The notes: generated by a model not told the origin, from the letters alone. Shown: positions 13,066 to 26,545, counted from the stretch's first letter. The stretch: DNA of 64,000 bases from Phylloscopus collybita (GCA_027886175.1 JAJNNQ010000006.1:4650001-4714000), one strand, 5' to 3'. Numbers and translations are program-made.

Positions 13066-14510
13066 ATTATCCTGTGCCATATACTAGCAATTTATCATAA
13101 TCTGTGTCTTACACATACAGCAACTGGAGCCAAGAGCTCCACATAATATGACTTTGAGTCACTTTTCAAAATCCCATATGTAACATGCAATGTTTCTACA
13201 GTATAGCTAAGGTTGAGGAGCATCTGAGCATTTTTAGAGAACTTGCTTCTCCTCCTGAAAGACAACCTTTATAATCAAAAATTATAATTTCATATTTTTG
13301 ATTGCCATATCATAATTTGGGACTAATTAGTTGTCTCTTGTGCCAAAGATCAGCATGGTTTGCACAAGACTGGCTTTGCTTGCTTGAACCTGTAGCTGTC
13401 GTTTTCTTTCTTAATGGAATCATCATCTACCTTTGAAGCTAGATCCCTTCTGAACCAATAGCTTCACAGCCTGACTCTGCCTCTTACAAGGATTTGCTAA
13501 ACTGTGGCTGCTAAGCAATGTAGGCTCACTGAGCTGAGCATCTGCCAGGAGCTATTTGGCATACGGTCAGGATGAGACTGCTACAGAGGCAACGCCAATA
13601 GACAAACCAGCTTCTGGAGTACATGTGCGTCCCTTGCCTTATCTATAGGCTGTGTCTATGTGAGTTTCACATGCAATCTGGCCAGCAAAAGTAGAGACAG
13701 GCATTTCCATATTGTCTGGTTCCTTGCTGAGACTCTTTCTCTAGCAGATGTTGGCGGATTTTCCCACAGACTTTGTTGTAAGTATCATGTCTGTGTCTTC
13801 TTCTGATAAAGGAGAAAAATTCCATGTATGGGCCTCTAAAAATGCTACAAAGCTCTCCAGCTAAGTCCAAAATTAGTCCTTGTCTCTGGTCAAGCATTGT
13901 GTAAGAAGATTCTGTAGAGCATTTACAGCAAGTTTGAAGTGTTAGTGAACTCACCCTTCTGCTATGCTATATTCAGAAGAGAATAGATCAAAAAAACTGA
14001 GTTTGAAAAGTGCATGCAAATTCTGTGGATGAGTTCAGTCCCTGTGTGTATTTTTTCCCTCATTATTAATATCACATAGGCATTTATTCTAATACTGATT
14101 TTCCTCTACAATCAAAGAGGAAGCCAAAATATCTGGGAAGTGTTTTCCTTTTGTAATCATGGTGACAATTCTTTATGTCTTCATTTAAACACTTCTCCAA
14201 CAAGTAGTAGTCTCTGTAAATTAATCTTTGAGCTGATCCAAGAAAAATGCATATGAATTTAACACACAAAATATTGAATATAATTTCTGACATAAAATTA
14301 AAGCAGTAATGGTTTTTACCCCAGTTCTGGTTAGTTAGCAGAGGAATAGTTCCATTGCACTTTTCCTAGACTATAATTTTTCTACTTGATACCTCAGAAT
14401 TTTGTTAGCATTGGCCATGAAAGTCAGAGCTCAACAGTGACCAGCCACTAGAGAGTCCTGGCACGTCTTTGGTTCTTCAGGTGGAGAACCCAATACAGAA
14501 AAGAAAGAAA

Positions 14511-14515
<5 letters not shown>

Positions 14516-14556
<41 letters not shown>
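14516..14556 (+). repeat. 41-base poly(A) run
   Basis: Uninterrupted A. No recognisable gene-derived sequence precedes it and no flanking duplication is evident, so origin as a retrocopy tail cannot be shown. Confidence 0.95.
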
Positions 14557-14558
<2 letters not shown>

Positions 14559-17113
14559 GTGCTTTTTTCTTCTACAGAACCAATAGGTTGTATCTTAGAA
14601 TGAATCATCAGCTGCAATGTATTCCTTTCAGAATATCTGGGGTCCTTTCCTGAACTCTTCTGAAGACATTATGACATTTCTCATCAGAAGTTCAGATTCC
14701 ACACTAGATCTCAGGGAAGTTGTCTGTATCTACACACTAAAATGTCAGCAAAATAAATGCCAAACACTGGAAGGTGTTGCTGTATCCTTCAGTCAAGATT
14801 ATAATTTGACATTAAGAAACAATGAGCCAGCATGATGCCCCACTATTCTCACATCAACTCTTGGCCCATGACACGCTTCTTAAACCCCTTCTGCACAACC
14901 CACTTAGGCACATATGTCCTCTTCTCCCATCTGCTCAGCATTTCACCATTAGCTCCAGTGTCTGTGTCTAACTGTATGACTGGATGCATGCATAGCATCA
15001 TTTAAGTATCTTAAACTCCTACTCAGATCTTTTTTTTTTTTTTTTAGAATACAGTTTTTTATTTGTGAAAACTCAAGATCTGAAAGTCTGCCTGTTATAT
15101 TTCACTGAAAGATTAGATGTCTAAGCCTATCAAAGATGGGAGCCTTCACAGATATTGGTTTACTGGACAACAGCCATTGATTCAAGTTCCAGACCTAAAC
15201 ATAACCAGTAGAGGACAGAGTTCTTTCTGTTAATAGAATGCAGTGGAGTTTCATATATTTATATAATCCCTCAAATACTGTTATAAATTGGAAGCAAATA
15301 CAGTGTTTTATTTCTTTACAGGTTTTGTTGATGACTTAATTGGCTGAAGATTAAGTATGGGCTATGAAAACAATTGTAATAATTCCTGAAGAAACACAAA
15401 ACTAAAATCTCTACAGAGCTGAACCCATTTTTTTTCCTCATAAAATACACAGACATATTTCAATTTAGAGGTTTGCTTACAAAAGTTAAGGTATATTGAA
15501 TGAAATTCCTTGTCAAAAATAGGGTAGAGAAGTTGAGAGAAAATTATCAATATCAAGGTAGGGACCAAGTAATGCAAAATTTTAATTAGATCCTGCAGAC
15601 AGACCCTTAGAGAAAAGATATAGAAGTTTAAGTTGGCAATCCCGTTCTATTAAACTCTCTGTTGAGCTAGCAAAAATTAAAAACTAAACACACAACCTAT
15701 TGTCCTGGGCTCCATTTTAATAAGCTATGTACGGAAGGAAGGCAGAATTAGAGTAGAGCAATGCAGTGTGTTAGGAAATGGGTAAGTGAACTGGAGTGAA
15801 AATGCAGCCAGATGGGTGTGAAAATAAGTACTACTAGAATGGTGGAGCTGACTCATCCCTTCAGCCTGGTGATGTGCCTGTGGCACTGCCAGGATCACTC
15901 CTGGCACTTGAAGGATCATTGTGAAGGGGAATGAAATAGCAGGAATGCAATAGTGGCAAAGACAGAAAGTGCATGCCACTGTAGTTCCCCATGTTTTCTG
16001 AAATATCTACAAATAGTGGGCCTGAGAAAGAAAAAGCTGCTGTAACAATCCTGAAGGGGTAAATAGGAGATTTCTGTCCAGCAGTAAACTATGCCAGAGA
16101 TAGGGGAAACTGGAAGGGAAAGATAAGAGGAGAGCAGATGTTTGACATTCGGTACCAGAGAGGAAGCCTATACTGTGGCTGCTGAAATGGAGAGATCCCC
16201 TGTGAGAACCATGTCTTAGAAAGCAGCTGCCAAGTCAAATAACCATTAAATCTCAGCAGAAACAAACATCATCACACTATGCTTTGTCTCTTTAGTAGAC
16301 CCAACAGCAGTTCACACTGGGCCAGTATCAACTGTACCATACCAAGCCTGCACGAAAACACAGGCCAGAGTGACAAAAGCATGCACTTTTAATTAAGCGG
16401 TTTGAAATTAAATAAAAAATGTTCTGGGAAAAAATGAGTGAAAAAGTTGGGAATCTAGCTTGTGAATTGAACCTATGTTCTTTTCTGGTACTTATGGATA
16501 GTACCTCATTACTGTGCTTTGTCTCCATATTTTTCTAAGGAGAATTCAACTGACATTGCAAAATATGTCTTCCAGTTAGGGATAGTGAGATAGTGAGAAT
16601 CCTTCCCAGCTCTGGTCCTTTCTCAGTTGCTCCTGAATATCTGGGCAAGAGGGCATGTAATTTCTTCATGCATCTGGTCATTCTTTGTGTGCAGAGAAAC
16701 CCTGTCATAAAGTAAGGGAAATGAAAAACTCACAATCCTTCCTTCCACAGAAGGCAACTGTTATATATTTTATTGGGAAAGAGAGAAAGGCTAGCTATCC
16801 CAAGGCACACATCTAACTTCAGTGTGGTAATCAGCAACTAGTACAGAGTAGAAGGAGAGAGACGAACTAGTGCATCAATTCAGCTGATACCTAGAGTAAT
16901 GTGGACAATTTCCTCTTCAAGTAAGAACAGGGGAGTTAAAAGCAAGTAAAAGGTGGAAGAGAAGGTGCAGATTTTGGACTGTGCAAACATGCAGGGAGAA
17001 AAAGGAAGTTAGTTTTAATATCAAAAACAGATGATGTGCCGCTGATACTGAAATGTGTTTTCACATTCAGACATAAAAAGTACATTGTCTGAGTACGAAA
17101 ACCTCCATGGATA

Positions 17114-17144
17114 AAACAAACAAACAAACAAACAAACAAACAAA
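17114..17144. repeat. (AAAC)n microsatellite
   Basis: About seven AAAC units in a row with a clean start and end. Confidence 0.95.
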
Positions 17145-18193
17145 GTCATAACTTTTCCCCCTTCCTTACTCTGCCCTTTCTTTACCATAATAAGATAGTT
17201 ATACTGTGTGCTATATCAATCACACTTCTATCCTGCCTCTTCCAGCTAGTACCACCTCCATTTCAGCTGTAGGGAAAGAAAATGTAGGGTTCTACTCACA
17301 ATGATTGCACACTGCTGTTGCAGACAAACCCTTTTTCTTTTCTGGCTAATAAGTGGAGCAATTAAGTTCCCTTTCTCCAACAGGAAACAGGAAGGACATA
17401 AAGTATACTTCTTGAAAGGCCATGACACTTGACAACCATAGAAGATTACTTGATGTAGGCCATCTTTCCTGCTGATTTCAGATAAGCTGTCCTAGAGAAA
17501 TCCATATAAGAAGATCCAGAATTGAGAAACCAGCTAGATCTAGTGATAACTAGACAGGAAGGACTAGACTAGAAGGAATAATGGCTCTGGGACTGATAAA
17601 TTTGAGGGAATTAGTCTTAATGGTAAGAGACAAGAGACTTGAAGAAGTACTAATGATAAAAAAGTATTGAAATGATACCTCCTTTTAGACAGGAACAAGG
17701 AGCTGATGAATTGCTGAAGAAAAACAGGAAGAAGCTTTCAGAACTTGGAAAGAAAAGACATAACAGGGAATTTATAGATATCCTTTGGGTGCCTACTATG
17801 CTGAGGCCAAATCATGTATTGCTGATTGAGGCTACACATTTTTTCAGGAGCCAGTGCATTACCTTGTATGAATAAAAAGGACATATGGGAAAAAAAGATT
17901 GCATTAATAGCGTATAATATAAAATTAACTGTAATTGGGGTAGATGTATGACTAAGGGCAAAGTGAGAACAAGCAAGGAAAATGCCGTGGCCCAGATCCA
18001 ACAAAATATTTATGCTTTCAACTTCTAACTGCTAACATTAGATGGTAATAGCTTTCACAGCAGGTAAGCTCATAAATCATTTGTTGAATCTAAGCCTAAG
18101 GCTGTTGCATGCTAATCCAATGATTTTGAAAGTAAGGTTCACTGAACATATTTACAAATTTTAAAAATATAGTTAATAGTATCAAAATAATAC

Positions 18194-18566
18194 AGGCTGA
18201 GGGAACTATGCTTGTTCCTGCTGGAGAAGTGTTAACTTTGGGGAGAGCCAACAGCAGTCCTCCCTTTCTTATGAAGAAGTTACTGAAAAGGATGGAGACA
18301 GGGAGAGGAGAAGAGAGAAGAAGTGTAATTTGAAACAAGAGAGGTTCAGGCGGCATGTCAGGAAAAGCTTTTTCATGATGGAGACAGTCAAGTGGGGAAA
18401 CAGGTTTTCCAAAGAAGTCACCTGTCCATTCCTGGAGATCTTCAAGGCTCAGTTACACAAAGTTTTGAGTAACCTTGTCTGGTCTCAGAGCTGATCCTGC
18501 TCTGAGCATGAGGTTCAAATAAATGGCTTCTTGAGGCTCCTTCCAAATTCAATCATATCCCATGAA
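18194..18566 (+). mobile_element. CR1 LINE 3' end, 5'-truncated and old
   Basis: Plus-strand match, by eye, to the CR1 3' region. It runs from AGGCTGAGGGAACT, through CATGTCAGGAAAAGC and GGGGAAACAGGTTTTCCAAAGAAG, to CCTGGAGATCTTCAAGG, GAGTAACCTTGTCTGG and AGGCTCCTTCCAAATTCAA. These correspond in order to the CR1 stations GAGAACTGGGG, GGAACAGGTTGCCC, CCTGGAAGTGTTCAAGG, GAGCAACCTGGTCTAG and AGGTCCCTTCCAACC. The terminal ATTCTATGA units are not preserved. About 370 bp of a 4-5 kb element remain, as is usual for 5'-truncated CR1 copies. Confidence 0.85.
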
Positions 18567-20029
18567 AACATTTTCACCACTTCAGTGTGCACTTGCTGCC
18601 TTATTTTATCTAGGAAATATGCTGATGCTCTTTTATATTTCACGAAGGCATGTAGCTATGCGTGTTTGCCCCAACTAAGGTGTTTTCATTTATGACATAT
18701 CCTATTTAATAAATTTTAGGGCAGGAATGGACCTAAAAGGAACTGGAAAGAAAAAAAAAATTGTGAGCTTGTACGTGCTATATGTATGTACCAGTGCAAT
18801 AACTGTAAAAGAAGGATCTGGGGGTCAGTCAGAACAGATGAAAAAGTTAATATAGTAGAGTGAAGCTCCAGATTGAATTATGTTCCACATTCATGTGAAG
18901 CAACACCAAGATTGAAGGAAAAAATTGGCTTGTATTGCCAATAATATCAGTGCTGGTGTCTTAAGTAATTTCCCCCTGAATATGGAGGGAAGCCCCTAAA
19001 ACACTGAAAAGCAAAGACCCTTAAATGGGCCCAGGTTAGTGAGCAGGAGTTTTCTGGACTATTTTTCTACACATGTCCATTTAAAATACACCTAACCTGC
19101 ACATTAAAAGAGCCAATTAAATTTCTGCAAGTTGACAACTTGAATTTTATATGGTATAAATTCCAAGAAATGCAGAAAGAGTAACAATTTCAAACAATGA
19201 TTGTGTCATGTCACTATGACCAATAGCTGGTGCTATGAATAAAACATAGGTATTTTATGACTGTAATAACTGAGAAGTGGACATAAATATTCTGAATCAG
19301 CTATAGACCTACCAAGATGATTTTCTGATATTGATATTTTTTCTTCTGTATTGATGCATTTATAAGCTAAGTCAGTCAGTAAGTACTCTCAGAATGTGCA
19401 ACAGCTCTTTAGGAGCCATTAAAGCATATTGAACTAATGACCCATGGATAATCAAAGTGTCTCATTCACTTAATGATGGATCCTTCATTCTAGCTCCCTT
19501 GAACACATTGCATTTGATTTTCCTTTTGCTAACAAAAGGTGGACATTAATTATCTCAAATGCTATAAAAACCCTATTGAAGACCTATATTATAAAAATAT
19601 TCTTTTTATTTTATTTTGACTGTCTTAGAAGATTTTGTTAAAATAAGAGCTTTTTTTTTTCCTAATTTGTTTTCAGAACCTGCTTCTTTGTCCTAGTACA
19701 GTTCAGTAATAAATACTTGAGTGGCAAATTTTATCATATTTTAGTATACTGTCACCCTCATTATTGAAATAGCAAACTCATGTCTACATTCAAGCCAAAA
19801 CAAATTCTAGTCAGGGAAAATGTAAGAAAAATGGAGGTGTTTCCTTCAAATCTTGACTTTCAAAAACATTGTTCACTAGCAAAAATATTTGAGAACGGTT
19901 GCTGAATAGGATGTTCAGAGGTATTGATGGAACAACTGATGATAATCAAACAGACATCTGCTCTTCTTCTATGCACTTTCTAAAGTTAATCAACAACAAA
20001 TCATCTTCCTGATCAGTCTCATACCAAAG
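18567..20029. other. Unique AT-rich noncoding DNA
   Basis: I see no gene, repeat family or strong regulatory signal in this stretch. Confidence 0.5.
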
Positions 20030-20233
20030 AAAAAAACAAAAACCCAAGCTCACAGAAAATAAAACAAAAGAAACAAAAACCCCACAAACAAACAAAAAAT
20101 ACACACACAAAAAAGCCCAACCAAAAAAAAAAAACCAAAACCAAAACCAAAAACAACAAAAAAACCCAAAACAAAACAAAACAAAAAAAAAACACCAAAA
20201 AAACCCACAAACAAACAAAAACCCCACTGCCAC
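20030..20233. repeat. A/C-rich strand-asymmetric tract
   Basis: Made of A runs broken by C, CC and CCC, with AAAC, AAAAC, ACCAAA and CAAACAAA motifs. The part at about 20116-20226 is free of G and T. On the other strand it reads as T runs with G clusters. The two long minus-strand frames across it (19946-20233 and 20019-20258, rich in Phe, Val, Cys and Trp) are products of this composition and are not genes. Confidence 0.92.
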
Positions 20234-20259
20234 AGATCTGAAGGAAAAAAACCACCAAA

Positions 20260-23200
20260 GGTGGAATGAAATAAAGTTAACAGATGGACAAAGAAATATT
20301 TGTGACTAATCTTGGATTACACAGAATATTTGTTGCAGAATCAAGCAATCTAAATTTCAAATCCATTGTGTTTCCCAAGCAACCAGCTCTCTGTGGCTAA
20401 ACAATTGAAACTTACATATCTATGACTCTGAAAAATGTTAAGTGATATCATCACACTTTTTATGTTAGCTTGGGTTTTTTTTCCCATTGCTTCCTAGTAC
20501 AAGAATGTTAAAAGGAAAATTAGCATGCAACTAAAGCATTTTAGAAACATTTCTGACTCTGAATATTCAAACTTGTTATCCAAAACAGTAGTTGAACAAT
20601 GAAGACCATATGGAACAAGTCTGGTTCTGACTTTTCTAACTTGCTACTTTTTCTCTTTCTACTTTACACTTTACATTTAATTTTTTGGAGGATGTGTGGG
20701 GTCATTGTTATGGTAAACTGTCAGCATCTGGGGTCCTTTAGTGAAAGCAATATGATCTTTATATTAATGGCTTCTTCTTCCTTACCTTATGATTCACTTA
20801 GAGTCATTTTTATATTTCCTAACTTGTTTTTGCACTTCGTGTGTTTTTTGCTGGGCTGCATCTCCACTTTAATTCCAAATGTACTTACATGGCACTTTTA
20901 ATATATAGGTAGATACTACTTTGTATTTTTTACCCCTTAAACCAGTTTTCCAGTGATTTGTATTTCTGTAATGAACCATGAGTGAATTATAACCATGGGG
21001 TCTGAAGTGCCATCCTGTGACTCATCCCCTGCCATCTCATGCCCATCCCTGTGCCAAATCCTGGGTCCCCATCTCTCAAGCCCTCTGCTGTTGTACTAGG
21101 ACTGTATTTCTCTACCTTACTAGATTACCTTAGTACCATAAATAATCAATTCTGTGTAGAATTGCTTGTTTCTGCTATCTGTAGAAAACAATGGTTTCAC
21201 TATAAATAGACAACAAAAATAAAACAAATTAGCTGCAGACAGTCAATTAGAAAAATTGCTGTGGCAGTTAAACCCAAGTAAAGCTTGTCTTTACTTATTA
21301 ATAGCAGTGTTATCAAACAACAGCAACTGGTCGGAAAAGTAATAAAGGTGCTAGTCTTTATTCAGTGCTTATTCAGTCATCTACTCATTTTACAAAACAA
21401 ACCCCTTTTCTAGAGTTTTAAGATCTTTTAAATTTTAAGGGGTTGTCTATATTGCTACATTACTACTACATTTCATGATTATAATAAAACTTCCCTGCTA
21501 AATAACTAGATAATAAATATTCTTTCTCCTCCTCTTCCTAAGCTTATATGATTAAGTTCCTGGATGACACCATGAAATTTTTTGCTTCCTTGTATTACCT
21601 CCATATTTTAGATAGGTGACAAACCTGTTTTATAATGGGAGATGACTAGTTGTGATGACCCTTTCCAGATTTTTGGAATGTGATTACCCTTTCTAGACAC
21701 TACCCCTACATTTCAAGAGCACTGAATCTTTAAGTCTTAAAATTGTGCCACAAAGCCTTTCTGTTTATCCAGCTTTTCTCCAAGGGGGTTGGTTAAAGAG
21801 CCATAAAATTTTGCCTATGGCAAATGAATCTGCTTTCCTCAATATCTACAGTGTGTCTTACTCTCCCCCCTTTTTCCTGAGAGACAAATGCAAGAATGCT
21901 GTGACATCTGAAGTAGCTTATGTTGTTTTCTAATGAAATTGTTAAGAATTTGTAATATAACCAGTTTAGATGACATATTTGCTTAACAAAGAAAAAAAAA
22001 ATAAAAAGCAAGCACGTTGTGGTTTTGTATTGTTACATTTCTGGTCATTATCACTGAATGAAAATTTATTTTAGTATTTCTGCTCAATTTTATCAAATTT
22101 CTCACTGAACAACAACCTGTTTTAATTAAAAGATAAACAGTACCTTTTTCTTGGAATGGTTGTCTCCTTTAAGGATTGTTAAATACTCATTTTACTCCAG
22201 AAAATTTCTAAGCATGATTCACTTGCCTAAGTGTTGAGAAAAACAGGAAACTTCAATCCCAGATCCAGTTCAAAAAACCATGTGTGTGTCCTATATTAAC
22301 CAGCTAATACAGGAGAAATATCTTTCTCTGTTAATACCATGTGAAACAGAAAAGTTTAAAAAAGTAGAGATAAGAACATAGCCCCCAGGAGCAGCATCCT
22401 TGTATCCCATCTGAATATAACCACATTCATCAATTTTTATTGCAGTTCTTATAGTCAGCTAGTTATTGTGTTAAACATCAAGACTTCTGCATGAATTCCA
22501 AATTCCTGCAGATAGAAGATAAGAAGTCAAACAAGTTCCTATGGAGATCTGTTGGATGCTGCTGAATTATGACAGAATTCTTTTATTGGGTACTTAAACT
22601 GTTGATTTTTTTAACTTAGACATCAAAAAAATTTAATAAGATCATGCATGAATAATGCTGTAGTTAATGGGAATTATACTGCAAAAAGCTGGATTTTCTC
22701 TTTCCTTCATGCAGGAAGAATAGAAATCTCCATACTTCTGTGGTTTTGGATCTGTGCTTTCTTGAGAATGAACCTCAAGTCAACTCTAATTTTACATGCA
22801 AATATTTTTTTTGATTCCTGAAACTTGAAAAATAATAATACTGTTCCTTTACACATGATCCCTAAATGGAAATAACTAACTGATTTGCTTAAAAGGGACA
22901 CCTAGTAATTTATTTATCCCAGCCAAGTTATTTTAGAATTCAAGGTTTCAAAGGACAAGCATCATTTCAAAAGGAAAAAAGCACACAGACTTCCTGCAAA
23001 AAGATTCTTATTTGCCAGCTGTATAGGCTCCTACAACAAGTGCCTAAACCTGAAAAAAAAAATATTTTGCAGCATTTCAGAGCTTTTATTCTGTGATTGT
23101 AAAATATCTGGGAGGTTTGCCAGACACAGTCAAAAGAAGAGCACAGCATTTTCTCATCACTAATAACAATGACCTGAAGTCACACTGAAGATTGTAAGGT

Positions 23201-23640
23201 CAATTTCCCTCTTAAATTGAAAAAAGAAAATAGGAGAACAGATGTGGGTAGTTGCTTCTGTATTTATAAATTGCATGACAGCTGGGTTATGCTATATCAT
23301 CTCCAGTTTCTATGCAGTTAAGGTGTTTTCATTGAATCATTCATACTAATCAGATAGAAGTGTTAAGGTGTATTTTTAAGCTATTACATAACATAGAGAA
23401 AGCCGCCAACTTCATAGTGTACATTCAAAATTGGACATTTTTCTTCATTAAATATGTTCAGGTAAGTTTACCTCATGGCATGTACATTTCAAAGAGAATT
23501 TTTTGGATTTGAATGATTGGTTCTGAATGGATACAGCATCTTTATGCATGTGATGATAAAATGAGTAAATTTTAAATAAAAGTAAAAATGCATGAATTCT
23601 TAACTATGTAATACCAGGGATTTGTTTATTTGGTGTGTTT
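20260..23640. other. Unique AT-rich noncoding DNA
   Basis: No gene recognised. A plus-strand frame of 100 codons at 20599-20901 is hydrophobic (rich in Phe and Leu) but sits in AT-rich DNA without splice, promoter or family evidence. It is treated as chance. Confidence 0.5.
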
Positions 23641-23649
23641 GGGCTTGTA

Positions 23650-23770
23650 GGGTTCTTTTTTTTTTGGTGTGTTGTTTTTTTTGGGGGCTGGTTTTTTTTG
23701 GTTTTTTTTTTTGTGGGTGGCTAGTTTTGTGTTTTGGGGTTTTTTTTTTGGTTGGTTGCTTGCTTTGTTT
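23650..23770. repeat. G/T-rich tract
   Basis: T runs of 6-10 interrupted by G, GG and GGGG clusters (for example TTTTGGGGTT). It is the complement-strand counterpart of the A/C tract near 20.1 kb. Confidence 0.9.
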
Positions 23771-24563
23771 TAGGATTTTTTCATAGTTTAAAATAGCAAA
23801 AACAGTAGCTGTGCAACCAACACCCTGATAACAATTATTTTGTCATTTCAGGAGCATATAATGCACAAAAATTCTCATTCTGCCCTATTTCACATATTAA
23901 GCTGACCATTTTATCAGACACATAATTTCCTATTACTGACTCATTATGTCTATCTGCTGAAAAAATTGCACATGATACACAGCAATATTTTTGGCTACTA
24001 TTTCTTTATATTACATTTACATTTAAATGCCAACCATCTGCTTGTGGTTGACAGCATCTAGGCAAATCTTTCCTTTAAATCCCAGCATTTTATTTCACCC
24101 TTATTGGGAGGAGCATGTAAATCACATTTCACTGCTTTATACTGTGCAATCCATTTTGTCTAACCTTAACATTAACATTAGCACTTTAACATTAGCTACA
24201 GTAACCTATTGAGCCTAGACCTACAAGAACAAAATGGAACCTCATGAGCATAGTTTATCTGAAATGTCTTATGTGTCTGTTACAGAATGAGATGATGCCT
24301 TCTGTCTCCCTGACATAAGGAAAGACTAGGTGAATAGTTAGACTTAAAAGATTAACTTCTAGCACTTGTATTAGAGTACGAAGCATAGGCTTAGAAGTGA
24401 AGTCTCAATTAACTAAGACTAAGAGATAAAACAGTTTTCTAATCTTCAGCCAAGCATTTAATGCATAGTTTCTCTAACCTATATGATGTATACATCAATT
24501 ATTTCAGAAAAGTATTTTGGTGAGTATGGTAGAACACTTTCAATAGCTAAAAAACAACAACAG
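23771..24563. other. Unique AT-rich noncoding DNA
   Basis: No gene or repeat family recognised. A short run of ATTAACATT and CTTTAACATTAG motifs near 24170-24195 is a minor local repeat. Confidence 0.5.
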
Positions 24564-24670
24564 TCACACTGCTGGCTCACAGACATCTTGTTGTCCACCA
24601 AGACCCCCAGTCCTCCACAGAACTGCTTACTAGCAGGTCCACCCAAACAGAGGGTTTGGTTGCTGCTCAG
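24564..24670 (-). mobile_element. CR1 LINE fragment (C-terminal reverse transcriptase region)
   Basis: The minus strand encodes GLGVLVDNKMSVSQQC, a close match to the CR1 motif (D)LGVLVDNKLxMSQQC that lies after the reverse transcriptase core. On the plus strand the sequence is CTGCTGGCTCAC then TTGTCCACCAAGACCCCC. Only about 100 bp are recognisable, and both sides pass into unrelated DNA. The same segment is present in the larger CR1 copy at 26.5-28.2 kb, in the same orientation. Confidence 0.82.
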
Positions 24671-25990
24671 AAGTGGCAAAGAGAAAAATAAGATAAATAG
24701 AATGAATTAGTTTTAGTATAGTCTTCTCTCTCCCCGAGTTTCTGAAAAATCGGTAAGATAGGTTAAAGCAGCCCTCAGACAGCTTAAATTTGTGCAATCA
24801 GCCTTTACACAGCAGATTGCAGACTTGTCCAAAGCCTCTCTGTCCCTGGCAATATAACAAGGGCTACATTCACAAGTGAGTGACCTGCTTCTGAATGACA
24901 ACAGAAATGTTTATAATAGATAGAAAAGAATAAGATAAGATAACCAGATAAGAAAAAAAAAATAAATAATACTTTTCACATTACTCCTCACATCCTTTAT
25001 AAGGTCTTTTCAAGAATGAGTGGTTATTTATTATGAGCAGTGCAAGGAGAGGACTCCAATGCCACGGACAGATCAAAGTCCCCAGGTGCAGCACCATGTG
25101 CACATAGCTCTTCAGCCTAACAGGGGTGATAGTTTTGTTCCCTCACTCCATTTCAGTAGCTGGAGCCCCTACAGGAGATGGAGGGAACAAGAGATGCCTG
25201 CGTCCCTTTACAAGACCAGCAGCAGCATTTCCTCCTCCTGCAGCCCTGTCAGCCTCCCAGCTGTGCTGCATCGGCTCAGTGTTCCTATTAGGGCCCCTGA
25301 GCACTACAGTAAATAGTGAGCATTAAGAGATATAACATGCAGCAAAGTCTAACAGTGTTCATGCGTCACTAATTACCATAATGAGAAACTTGCGGCACAT
25401 CAGCCAAGAAAAATTTGCATTGATTGTTTTTTCCCTGTTCTTTAGCTAGAATAGGAAGAATTCCCTTGGATCCCCACTTGACCTTGAGGGTTTCTTTGCC
25501 TCTTTCTGTGTGTAGATATTCCTTGGAGGTGCATGTAAGGCGGATGAATAAACCCAAATTTAACCCCCAAAATTATTTGCTTTTTAATAGACCTTCCTAC
25601 TGAGAGTGTATATGTAAATTCTAGTTGTGACCAAAGAAAATAAGTGTTCAAATTTTATCTGATCTCAGTTGGCACAGGCATATTGAAAAGCAACTGCTGT
25701 TTTCACACTGCTCCTAATTCACTGTAAGGCCCCGCTGCCTGTTAGCCTATTGATCTTAGACACTTCTGCTGTTGAATACAAACAGTGATTCATGAAGCAT
25801 GGATTCCTATTTCACTACAACAGGGTTAATATTAGAATTACTTGAAGAGTAAATGTTCATGAAACACCACTATTAGCTAGAACAACTTCTTAACAACAGG
25901 TTGTTTTGTTAAAACATGTCTTCTGTGATGAATCTATGCCTACTGGAGAAAAGGCAACAAAAAAGGCTTGTGGAACATAGGATGTGATAC
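24671..25990. other. Noncoding stretch with a GC-richer patch
   Basis: No gene recognised. 25020-25320 is GC-richer and gives overlapping plus-strand frames of 98 and 66 codons without any known domain. It may be an unrecognised repeat. Confidence 0.45.
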
Positions 25991-25994
25991 TGAA

Positions 25995-26190
25995 ATGCCT
26001 CCCAGGCCATTGATTCCTATCCTCTGCTCTAACAGGCATTTTCTGTTTCTCATAATCCATTCAAAAATGTATTAAGCTTCACTTTAAAGCTACTTAAATT
26101 GTTTCCCTCTTTTACTCTTATTAGAAGGCAGTTCCAGACTGGTGGAAGGTGGCTAGACAATTGTATTGATCTCTAAATTCCCTGGAAATT
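25995..26190 (-). mobile_element. Ancient CR1-like 3' fragment
   Basis: Plus-strand phrases such as ATTAAGCTTCACTTTAAAGC, then TTATTAGAAGGCAGTTCCAGA, resemble the antisense 3' end of old amniote CR1 subfamilies (AAGCTxCAxxTTAAAGCTAG ... GGAAGGCTGTTCCAGA). Highly diverged. Orientation follows from the antisense reading. The next CR1 copy begins about 350 bp downstream. Confidence 0.5.
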
Positions 26191-26545
26191 CTATTTATAA
26201 AATGTTAAGCATTTTGTTAAGGATTTCCAAGTGGATGTTTCTGATGGCTCAATACATAACAATTGTTCTGCTGATAACAATCCTCTGCGTGTTTCATTTA
26301 TAATGATCCATTTTATTTTCCTTGTAATAATAGCATATTGCCATTTCATGCAGCTGTTACATGCACTTTATGAATGTTCCACTGCCTTTTTTTTAACATA
26401 ATTGACTCAGTCCTTTGAGTTACCAAGCACCTGATCTCTGATTCCATTGAGAGAGCCTTAAGCAATACCCTAAGGTAAGCGCTGTACCCAAGGACCTTGT
26501 TTCAGGTATACATACTCCTTTCTTTCAGTCATGTATTTTACACAG

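Larger units (their letters stand above)
13071..18190. other. Noncoding DNA with homopolymers
   Basis: No gene recognised. The longest frames (minus 13667-13954, 95 codons) lack any known domain. The stretch holds a 41-base poly(A) run, a T run at 15030-15045 and an (AAAC)n repeat, listed separately where useful. Confidence 0.55.

Noticed and set aside
13667..13954. 95-codon minus-strand frame with a basic RRRHRH segment
   Set aside because: No family recognised, no splice sites in useful positions and no retrocopy hallmarks nearby.
15725..15979. Pyrimidine-rich minus strand resembling the ancient LINE at 58.6 kb
   Set aside because: I could not find the expected phrase order. The similarity is mainly compositional.
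19946..20258. Two overlapping minus-strand frames (79 and 95 codons) rich in Phe, Cys and Val
   Set aside because: They read straight across an A/C-only tract. The composition explains the residues, and there is no independent coding evidence.
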